Origin: DASVBE01 sp963770375
GTDB taxonomy: Bacteria; Actinomycetota; Actinomycetes; Streptosporangiales; Streptosporangiaceae
Assembly: GCA_963770375.1 (NCBI GenBank)
Contig: CAVYPM010000005.1
Span: 62,001 to 126,000, forward strand
Length of the DNA stretch: 64,000 nucleotides
Direction: 5' to 3'
Within the stretch, counting starts at the first letter, position 1. Each line of letters begins with the position of its first letter. This document shows positions 47,872 through 54,710 of the stretch, piece by piece. Made by a program: the position numbers and the translations under genes. Below the pieces are notes generated by a model. The model saw nothing but the letters and a program-made list of their open reading frames with translations, was not told the origin of the DNA and ran no database searches.

Positions 47872-49365
47872 TCAGGGGGCGCTGGCCTGCTGCGCGGCGG
47901 CGGCCATGGCGGGCAGCAGGCCCTGCGCGATCGCCAGGTCGCCGTCCAGCGGGCGGTCGCTGGTGCCGGCCGGCAGCGCGGCCGCGGCACGCGCGAAGGC
48001 CGCGGCCAGCGGACCGCCACCCGGCCCTCCGCCGCCCGCCCCCGCGCCGCTCAGGCGGAGCGCGCGGACCGCCGCGATCAGCTCGCAGGCCAGCACGATC
48101 CGGTAGGCCGGGACGATGTCCGTGGTCGCCCGGGCCGACTGGGTGGAGAACCCGGCGTGCTCCTCCACCCCGCGGGACAGCACCGCGCTGCCCAGCGCGG
48201 CGGGCGCGGCCAGCCGCCGGATGTCGGCGATGGCCGACTGGCTGACGTACTCCAGGATCATCACGCCGGAACTCGGCGGCGGGTCGGTGGCCAGGAACGG
48301 CGCCAGCCCGGTGAACGCGGGCTCGACCAGCGTGCCGAGCCGGGCCGCGGACAGCGCCGCGGTCTGGAACACCGCCGCGCGCACCGCGTCCAGGGCCAGC
48401 CCGGTGTAGGCGGTGTGGAAGTTGCCGTTGTGCCAGACGGCCTGGCCGGCCACGTCGATCAGCGGGTTCTCCGCGGCCGCGTTCAGGTCAGTGGTCACGG
48501 TCTGCACGGCGCGGCCGACCGCGTCCACCGCGGGCCCGTGCACCTGCGGCAGCGCCCGGTAGCCGTATGGGTCCTGGACCCGGGCGGCGGGCCGGGCCGG
48601 GCCGGCCAGCAGCCCGCGCAGCACCGCGGCCACCGCCTGCTGGCCCGGGTAGCGCCGGGCGGCGTGCACCGGCGCGCCGTACGGCTCCGTGGAGGCCGCC
48701 ACGGCCAGGTGCGACAGCGCGGCCACGGTCACCGCGGCCCGCAGCAGCCCGCCCAGGTCCGAGCAGGCCAGCGCGGCCTCGCCAAGCGTGGCCGCGTTGC
48801 TGGACAGGAAGGCGAGGGCGTCGGCGGAGGCCAGCGCGAACCGTGGCGGGTCCGGCGGCTGCGGCACCCAGGCCCGCTCGCCGAGCAGGCACAGCGCGGC
48901 CGCGGCCAGCCCGGTCAGGTCCCCGGTGCCGATGGCGCCCCACGCCGGAACCGGGACGGACAGCCCGGCGTTGACCGCGCTGACCAGCGGGCCGAGCACA
49001 CCGGGGTCCACGCCCGAGCCGCCGGCCGCGATCTGGTTGATCCGGACCACCAGCATGGCCCGGCTCAGCTCCGGGGCGATCAGCGGGCCGCCGCCGCCCG
49101 CGTGGCTGCGCAGCAGCCGCAGGCCGTGCCCGGCGGCGTCGGCCCCGGCCACCGGCGTGTCCCGGTTCGCGCCGACCCCGGTGGTCCGGCCGTAGACCTC
49201 GCGCCGCGCGGTGGCATAACGTGCCACTTCAGCCGCCGCAGCAGCCCGCGAAAGACCTTCACGGGATACGGTGACCGTCCGCTGGCCCCGGGCCGCAGCC
49301 GCGACATCGTCGCACGTGAGCCCCTGTCCGCCGAGCACCAGGGCGGGCTGCTCCGCGTGTGTCAC
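47872..49365 (-). CDS. Aromatic amino-acid lyase family protein with G-T-G in place of A-S-G
   Basis: 497 residues, homologous to histidine/phenylalanine/tyrosine ammonia-lyases: YGRTTGVGANRDTPV (the YG-x-TTGVG start region), VVRINQIAAGGSGVDPGVL, VQDPYGYRALPQVHGPAVDA, TTDLNAAAENPLIDV and HNGNFHTAYTGLALDAVRAA. The MIO cofactor normally forms from Ala-Ser-Gly; here AWGAIGTGDLTGLAA gives G146-T147-G148. Whether Thr can cyclise here is open, so the reaction (ammonia lyase, aminomutase or none) is uncertain. The start is GTG 49363-49365. Confidence 0.88.
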   Translation of the reverse strand: MTHAEQPALVLGGQGLTCDDVAAAARGQRTVTVSREGLSRAAAAAEVARYATARREVYGRTTGVGANRDTPVAGADAAGHGLRLLRSHAGGGGPLIAPELSRAMLVVRINQIAAGGSGVDPGVLGPLVSAVNAGLSVPVPAWGAIGTGDLTGLAAAALCLLGERAWVPQPPDPPRFALASADALAFLSSNAATLGEAALACSDLGGLLRAAVTVAALSHLAVAASTEPYGAPVHAARRYPGQQAVAAVLRGLLAGPARPAARVQDPYGYRALPQVHGPAVDAVGRAVQTVTTDLNAAAENPLIDVAGQAVWHNGNFHTAYTGLALDAVRAAVFQTAALSAARLGTLVEPAFTGLAPFLATDPPPSSGVMILEYVSQSAIADIRRLAAPAALGSAVLSRGVEEHAGFSTQSARATTDIVPAYRIVLACELIAAVRALRLSGAGAGGGGPGGGPLAAAFARAAAALPAGTSDRPLDGDLAIAQGLLPAMAAAAQQASAP

Positions 49366-49839
49366 CGGACTGCTCCCCCCACCACGCCGGGCCCGCCGGT
49401 TCTGTACCCGGCGGCCTGCCGTTTGCCCGGGCGCTATCGCGCACCGTACTGAAGAGACATAGCACGAGATGCGGGGTAATGCCCTATTACGCCGGGGTGC
49501 AGAACCCCGGACGGCCGAATTCGGGATCGTTATCCGCAGCTATAACCGGCGGCCGAACCGCAAAAACAGCGGACCGGCGGGATACTTCCCCCGATAACAC
49601 GCCCAGCAGTTTCCGCCTCGCCTGGTAACGCATTGGGCCAGGTAGCGCGCGCGCGGCCAGGCGGCCCCGGCCCCGCCCTGCGCAGCACACCGGGTTAACG
49701 GCAGCACACACAGGGTTGCACACCGGTGCTATGCAGCGGAAAATTCTGCCGCCGGAAGCCGTCCGCCGGGCGGCCGCCGCAACAGGGCCTGCGGCCCCGC
49801 TGCCCACATCGCCGGCCGGCAGGCTGCATAATACTTCAC
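49366..49839. other. Intergenic region, divergent promoters
   Basis: 474 bases between the lyase gene and the Rrf2 gene, clearly richer in A/T than the neighbours at 49450-49600. It contains a GTAAT-GCCCT-ATTAC inverted repeat (49476-49490) and the Rrf2 promoter. The short open frames here show no domain or good ribosome site. Confidence 0.45.
49829..49834 (+). promoter_or_regulatory. -10 element of a probable leaderless Rrf2 transcript
   Basis: TAATAC ends only five bases before ATG 49840, so transcription should begin at or next to the start codon. There is no Shine-Dalgarno sequence before the ATG. Leaderless mRNAs are common in actinobacteria. Confidence 0.55.
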
Positions 49840-50298
49840 ATGCGTTTGTCCGCACGTGCCGACTATGCCCTGCGGGCTGCCATCGAGCTGGCGGCCGCCG
49901 GGGGCGGTCACGTCACGGCTGATCAGCTGGCCCGCACGCAGGGAATCCCGGGCAAGTTCCTCGAGGCGATCCTGACCCAGCTGCGCCGGGCCGGCCTGGT
50001 GCGCAGCCAGCGCGGACCGGACGGCGGATTCTGGCTGGCCCGGCCCGCCGAGGAGATCTCACTGGCCGACATCATCCGGGCCATCGACGGCCCGCTGCTG
50101 GGCGTCCGCGGCGAGCGGCCGGAGAACGTGGGCTACATCGGCGCGGCCGAGCCGCTGCAGACGGTATGGATTGCGCTGAGAGCGAACGAGCGGGCAATCC
50201 TCGAAGACGTCTCGCTGGCGCACGTGGTTTCCGGGAGCCTGCCGCTGCGGGTGACCGAGCTGGCGGACGACCCCCGCGCCTGGGCGGCGCCCTCATAA
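49840..50298 (+). CDS. Rrf2-family regulator without Fe-S cysteines
   Basis: 152 residues: MRLSARADYALRAAIELAAA, LARTQGIPGKFLEAILTQLR, RAGLVRSQRGPDGGFWLARP, EEISLADIIRAIDGPLLGVR. This is the Rrf2 winged helix with its wing GPDGGF. The three cysteines that bind a cluster in IscR/NsrR/RsrR are absent (the loop reads GERPENVGYIGAAE), so it should be a cluster-free member that may sense a small molecule. It is a candidate regulator of the divergent lyase gene. Confidence 0.9.
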   Translation: MRLSARADYALRAAIELAAAGGGHVTADQLARTQGIPGKFLEAILTQLRRAGLVRSQRGPDGGFWLARPAEEISLADIIRAIDGPLLGVRGERPENVGYIGAAEPLQTVWIALRANERAILEDVSLAHVVSGSLPLRVTELADDPRAWAAPS

Positions 50299-50384
50299 TC
50301 CCAGGTCAGCACGGGTTAGACAGGAATCAGCCGGGCCCCGCGGGGGACCCGGCTGACGGTGACGCTGGAGAGCTGGCGGGCCGG

Positions 50385-50921
50385 TTAGACCGGCACCATG
50401 TCGGTAATGTCCGGAGTCCGCCAGGTGAGCTCGTCGAATACCGCGCGGCCCTGCTGCAGCGAGGCGTCGATGACCTCGTCCTGGTCGGCGGACAGGCGCT
50501 GGCCCGCGCGTACGGGCACCCGCCGGTCGCCGCGGCCCATCGCCGGGGCACCCTTGAGGGGGGTCAGTGCGGGGCTGCGGCGGGCGCCGAGCGCCGCCTT
50601 GGCGGGCGCCTGGCCGTGCTCTTCGGGGGCGGCCGCCGGGGTCACGACGGGCTCGCGGACGGCGGTCAGCACCGGCTCGCTCTGCAGCTCGGCGAGCGCG
50701 AAATTATCCGAGACCTCGCGCAGGACCTGCGACAACGGCGTTCCCAGGGCGGAGCAGATGGAGCCCAGCAGCTCGGACGAGGCCTCCTTCTGGCCGCGCT
50801 CGACCTCGGACAGGTAGCCAAGCGACACCCGGGCCGCGGCGGATACCTCACGAAGGGTGCGGCCCTGCCGCAGTCTGAGGCGACGCAGCGCGTCACCGAG
50901 CAAGTGACGTAGCAGAACCAT
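50385..50921 (-). CDS. clgR: XRE-family Clp gene regulator ClgR
   Basis: 178 residues. The N-terminal HTH, MVLLRHLLGDALRRLRLRQG followed by RTLREVSAAARVSLGYLSE and VERGQKEASSELLGSI, is the highly conserved actinobacterial ClgR sequence, an activator of clp proteases and other stress genes. The C-terminal half is variable and Pro/Ala-rich. ATG 50919-50921 is chosen over the upstream frame because GAGAGCGGCG precedes it and the family starts with MVLLR. The context pgsA-cinA-clgR supports the assignment. Confidence 0.92.
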   Translation of the reverse strand: MVLLRHLLGDALRRLRLRQGRTLREVSAAARVSLGYLSEVERGQKEASSELLGSICSALGTPLSQVLREVSDNFALAELQSEPVLTAVREPVVTPAAAPEEHGQAPAKAALGARRSPALTPLKGAPAMGRGDRRVPVRAGQRLSADQDEVIDASLQQGRAVFDELTWRTPDITDMVPV

Positions 50922-50959
50922 CGCCGCTCTCCCTTCGAGGCCGGACTCTGACCCTTCCA

Positions 50960-50986
50960 CCGTACCTGCCCTCACGGACAGTACGG
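50960..50986 (-). promoter_or_regulatory. Inverted repeat upstream of clgR
   Basis: CCGTAC (50960-50965) and GTACGG (50981-50986) are perfect inverted repeats, and the inner bases CTGCCC/GGACAG extend the symmetry imperfectly. It lies 39-65 bases upstream of the clgR start in the 105-bp gap after cinA, so it could be an operator for autoregulation or a terminator for cinA. Confidence 0.4.
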
Positions 50987-51026
50987 GAGACCGTATTGAC
51001 GCGTGTCCGCAGCAGTAACGCTGTCA

Positions 51027-51581
51027 TTACCCACTTTCTTCCCCGAGTATGGCCAGCAGCAACCGCAGGCATTCTGTCGCCGCCACACGGCGGATTTCGT
51101 TTCGCGTTCCGGACAGGGCCAGCCGCCGGACCGCCGGGCCCCGGCCGGCGTCCGCCGCGATGTAGACCGTGCCCACCGGCTGGCCGTCGGCCGGGTCCGG
51201 GCCGGCCACCCCGGTGGTGGCCGCGGCCGCGGTCGCGCCGAGCCGTTCCCTGGCGCCCCGGGTCATGGCCGCGGCCACGTCGGGGTCCACCGCGCCCCGC
51301 GCGGCCAGCAGCCCGGCGTCCACCCCGAGCAGGGCCGCCTTCAGGTCGGTCGCGTAGGCCACCACACCGCCGCGGAACGCCGCGGACGCCCCCGGCACGC
51401 TGGCCAGGGCCGCGGCCACCAGGCCCCCGGTGAGCGACTCGGCCACCGCGAGCGTCTGCCCGGCCCCGGTCAGCCGGGCCAGCACCGCCGCCGCCAGGTC
51501 GTCCGTAGCTAGTTCGTTCATTGCCTGCAGATCCGCGGACGGGAGACCCGTGGCCTCGCCTCGAGCGCCCTGGCCGGTCAC
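51027..51581 (-). CDS. cinA: CinA C-terminal domain protein (nicotinamide-nucleotide amidase)
   Basis: 184 residues forming only the CinA C-terminal domain (PncC-type NMN deamidase): AGQTLAVAESLTGGLVAAAL, AFRGGVVAYATDLKAALLGV, AMTRGARERLGATAAAATTG and VAGPDPADGQPVGTVYIA. GTG 51579-51581 is preferred since GTGA overlaps the pgsA stop with GGGGGAG before it; ATG 51519-51521 is a shorter alternative without a good site. Confidence 0.92.
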   Translation of the reverse strand: MTGQGARGEATGLPSADLQAMNELATDDLAAAVLARLTGAGQTLAVAESLTGGLVAAALASVPGASAAFRGGVVAYATDLKAALLGVDAGLLAARGAVDPDVAAAMTRGARERLGATAAAATTGVAGPDPADGQPVGTVYIAADAGRGPAVRRLALSGTRNEIRRVAATECLRLLLAILGEESG

Positions 51582-52246
51582 GGCCGCTCCCCCGGCGGGC
51601 TGTCCGGCCGGTCCTGGCGGGCCGGCGCGGGGACCGCGCGGCGCAGCCGCATCGCCCGCATCGCGTAGTCGATGCCGGTGACCAGGGTCAGCGCCACCGC
51701 CGCGGCCATCACCACGGCCCGCAGCCAGTCCGGCGGCCCGGGCAGGATGTACAGGCTGATCGCCACGAGCTGCAGGATCGTCTTGGCCTTGCCGCCGCGG
51801 CTGGCCGCGATCACCCCGCGGCGGATCACCCAGAACCGCAGCCCGGTCACGGCCAGCTCGCGGAACAGGATCACCGTCGTGGCCCACCAGGGCACCTCGC
51901 CCAGCAGCGACAGGGTGACCAGCGCCGACCCGGTCAGCGCCTTGTCCGCGATCGGGTCGGCGATCTTTCCGAAGTCGGTGATCAGGCCGCGCCGCCGGGC
52001 CAGCTCGCCGTCCAGCAGGTCGGTCAGCGAGGCCACCCCGAAGGCCACGAAGGCGGCGATCCGCCAGCCTGCGCCGGGCTGGACCAGCAGGGCCACGAAC
52101 ACCGGGACCAGCACCAGCCGCAGCACGGTCAGCCCGTTGGCCACGTTCAGCACGCTGGGGGCCGCGATCGCGGCCGGCACCGCGCCGCCCCCGGCACCGG
52201 TGCTGCTGGCCGCCCCGCTGCCGGGGCCAGTACCCGGCAAACTCAC
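51578..52246 (-). CDS. pgsA: CDP-diacylglycerol--glycerol-3-phosphate 3-phosphatidyltransferase
   Basis: 222 residues with the CDP-alcohol phosphotransferase motif DGELARRRGLITDFGKIADP (continuing IADK) and several membrane helices (VLRLVLVPVFVALLV; WWATTVILFRELAVTGLRFW). It makes phosphatidylglycerophosphate in the membrane. A 30-residue Gly/Ala-rich N-terminal extension precedes the first helix. The start GTG overlaps the rimO stop (GTGA). Confidence 0.93.
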   Translation of the reverse strand: MSLPGTGPGSGAASSTGAGGGAVPAAIAAPSVLNVANGLTVLRLVLVPVFVALLVQPGAGWRIAAFVAFGVASLTDLLDGELARRRGLITDFGKIADPIADKALTGSALVTLSLLGEVPWWATTVILFRELAVTGLRFWVIRRGVIAASRGGKAKTILQLVAISLYILPGPPDWLRAVVMAAAVALTLVTGIDYAMRAMRLRRAVPAPARQDRPDSPPGERP

Positions 52247-53745
52247 CGGCTGCCTGCCGGAACCGGTGCCCGGGCGGGCGGGGCGGCCACGGCCCGGGCG
52301 GTCAGATCCACTCCTTCCGACCCAGTGACCGTGGCGCGGACAAGGTCGCCCGCCCGGAGCGGGTCCGGGGAGACCAGCGTCACCGCGCCGTCCACCTCCG
52401 GGGCCTGGTGCGCAGCCAGGCCGGCGTACCGGCCGTCGCCGAGCGGCTCCTCGACGAGGACCTCGACGGTCTCGCCGATCCGGTCGGCGGCCCGCTGCGA
52501 CATCAGCTCGTCGGCCAGCGCGGCCAGATCCTCGACCCGGGCCGCGATCTCCTCGGCAGGCAGCTGGCCGGGCAGTGACGCGGCCTCGGTGCCGTCCTCG
52601 TCGGAGTAGCCGAACACGCCGATCGCGTCCAGCCGCGCGTCGGTGAGGAACTGCTGCAGCTCCGCCACGTCGTCCTCGGTCTCGCCGGGGAAGCCGACGA
52701 TGAAGTTGGACCGGACCCCGGCCTGCGGGGCCAGCGCACGGATCTGCCCGACCAGCCCGGTGAAACGCTCCCGGTCACCGAACCGCCGCATGGCCCGCAG
52801 CACCGGGCCGCTGGCGTGCTGGAATGACAGGTCGAAGTACGGGGCCACGCCGGGCGTGCTGGTCATCACCTCGACCAGGCCGGGCCGGACCTCGGCGGGC
52901 TGCAGGTAGCTGACCCGCACCCGGGCGATCCCCGGCACCGCGGCCAGCTGCGGCAGCAGCGTCTCGAGCAGCCGCAGGTCGCCCAGGTCCTTGCCGTAGG
53001 AGGTGGAGTTCTCGCTGACCAGCAGCAGCTCCCTGGCGCCGTGCTGGGCCAGCCAGGCGGCCTCGGTGAGCAGGTCGGCGGGCGGCCGGGAGATGAACGC
53101 GCCGCGGAACGCGGGGATGGCGCAGAACGAGCACCGCCGGTCGCAGCCGGACGCGATCTTCAGCGGCGCGACCGGGCTGCCGCCGAGCCGCCGCCGCAGC
53201 ACCCGCGGCCCGGACGCGGGCGCCACCCCGTCCGGCAGGTCAGCGATCGCCCCGCCCGCGGCCGGCGTGCCGTGCCCGGGCAGCACCGCGCCCGCGGCCG
53301 CCCGGGTCACCGGCGAGATCGGCAGCAGCTTGCGCCGGTCCCTGGGCTGGTGCGCGTCCCACCGCTGGCCGTCCGCCACCGCGTCCAGCCGGGCGGCGAT
53401 GTCGCCGTAGTCGTCGAAGCTGATGACCTGCGCCTCGGGCAGCGACTCGGCCAGGCTGGCGCCGTACCGCTCGGCCAGGCAGCCCGCGGCGACCACCGCA
53501 GCGCCGGACGACGCCGCGCCGAGCAGCTGGTCGATGGACTCTTCCTTGGCGGCCTGGATGAACCCGCAGGTGTTGACCAGGACCACGTCCGCGCCGTCGG
53601 TCTCACCCGGGCCGGTGACGGTCCAGCCGGCCCCGTCCAGCCGCGCGGCCAGCTCCTCGGAGTCGACGTCGTTACGGGCACAGCCCAGGGAGATCAGGCT
53701 GACGGTACGCCCCGCCCGGCCTGCGGTGGGTTCACGTGACGGCAC
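52243..53745 (-). CDS. rimO: Ribosomal protein S12 methylthiotransferase RimO
   Basis: 500-residue radical SAM enzyme that methylthiolates an Asp of ribosomal protein S12. The N-terminal domain holds SLISLGCARNDVDSEELAAR, NTCGFIQAAKEESIDQLLG and AAGCLAERYG (three cluster cysteines). The radical SAM motif C-x3-C-x2-C is in SGCDRRCSFCAIPAFRG near residue 200, and a C-terminal TRAM domain follows. SFCAIP and the S12 context motif are typical of RimO rather than MiaB. The start is GTG 53743-53745. Confidence 0.96.
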   Translation of the reverse strand: MPSREPTAGRAGRTVSLISLGCARNDVDSEELAARLDGAGWTVTGPGETDGADVVLVNTCGFIQAAKEESIDQLLGAASSGAAVVAAGCLAERYGASLAESLPEAQVISFDDYGDIAARLDAVADGQRWDAHQPRDRRKLLPISPVTRAAAGAVLPGHGTPAAGGAIADLPDGVAPASGPRVLRRRLGGSPVAPLKIASGCDRRCSFCAIPAFRGAFISRPPADLLTEAAWLAQHGARELLLVSENSTSYGKDLGDLRLLETLLPQLAAVPGIARVRVSYLQPAEVRPGLVEVMTSTPGVAPYFDLSFQHASGPVLRAMRRFGDRERFTGLVGQIRALAPQAGVRSNFIVGFPGETEDDVAELQQFLTDARLDAIGVFGYSDEDGTEAASLPGQLPAEEIAARVEDLAALADELMSQRAADRIGETVEVLVEEPLGDGRYAGLAAHQAPEVDGAVTLVSPDPLRAGDLVRATVTGSEGVDLTARAVAAPPARAPVPAGSR

Positions 53746-53833
53746 ACCGGCAGACTACGGTAAGCCGGCCAGTGCAGTGCCCGCGGACGCACCCACCCGA
53801 CCACTCCCGCGCCACTCCCCCGCCCGCGGCGGC

Positions 53834-54568
53834 TCAGGCCGCGCCGGACGCCCCCCGTTGACCGGGCCGGAAGCTGAGCGTGACCGGCTGGTTGGTGCCG
53901 GCCGGCGGCCCGGCGGGCGCGCCGTTCACGAACAGCGTCACCCCGCCCGGGTTGCCGAGCTTCATGCTGACCGGGTGGTGCGCCACCCAGCGCCGGTGCG
54001 CTCCCGCCGGGACGATGCCGCTGAAGATCGTCCGGCCGTTGCGGGTGGTCAGGTCGACCCAGCAGTCCTCCGTGGCGACCAGCCGGATCGTCACGATGTG
54101 CGGGGCGGGCCGGGACGCGGACGGGCTGGGCGCGGGCGACGGCACGGTGGCGTGCGTCTTGCCGCTGGACCGCACCGCCTGCGGGGCCCCGGAGGACGAC
54201 ACCAGGTGGTAGACCGCGAAGCCGACGATCAGCGCCAGGGCCAGGGCCATCGCGGCGCTCCAGTTCGGCCCGCGCCGCTGGGTCATCCGGATCGGCGCCG
54301 ACGGCTCGAACACGTCCTGTGCGGTGACCGTGCTGGGCGCGCCGTACAGCGCGTCGTACTCGCGGATCAGCGGCTCGGGGTCGGCGCCGGAGGCGCGGGC
54401 GATGCTCCGGATGTGACCCCGCGCGTAGAAATCACCGCCGCAGGCGGTGAAGTCGTCGTGCTCGATATTCCGGATGATGGTTTCCCGGATCCGGGTCTGC
54501 TGACTGACCTGAGCAACGGTGAGACCGGCCTGCTCGCGCTCGGCTGCCAGGCTGTCGCCGATACTCAC
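53834..54568 (-). CDS. RodZ-like HTH membrane protein
   Basis: 244 residues: an N-terminal HTH_25 domain (SIGDSLAAEREQAGLTVAQV, TRIRETIIRNIEHDDFTACG, FYARGHIRSIARASGADPEP), one membrane helix (SAAMALALALIVGFAVYHLV) and a beta-rich DUF4115-type domain (TIRLVATEDCWVDLTTRNGR, LGNPGGVTLFVNG). This layout matches RodZ, the cytoskeletal partner in cell-shape control, though in actinobacteria its role is less clear. GTG 54566-54568 gives the normal start with GGAGG nine bases upstream. Confidence 0.88.
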   Translation of the reverse strand: MSIGDSLAAEREQAGLTVAQVSQQTRIRETIIRNIEHDDFTACGGDFYARGHIRSIARASGADPEPLIREYDALYGAPSTVTAQDVFEPSAPIRMTQRRGPNWSAAMALALALIVGFAVYHLVSSSGAPQAVRSSGKTHATVPSPAPSPSASRPAPHIVTIRLVATEDCWVDLTTRNGRTIFSGIVPAGAHRRWVAHHPVSMKLGNPGGVTLFVNGAPAGPPAGTNQPVTLSFRPGQRGASGAA

Positions 54569-54710
54569 GCCCACGCGCCTCCGCTCCTGGTCATCGCCCT
54601 GGGTGCCGGTCGCATGACCAAGTGTAGAGGCCACAACGTGCGGCCGGCGAGGACCGTTCTGCCAATACCCGTACCCAGTTTCCTGACACCGCTGCGGCCC
54701 GGGAAAGCCG

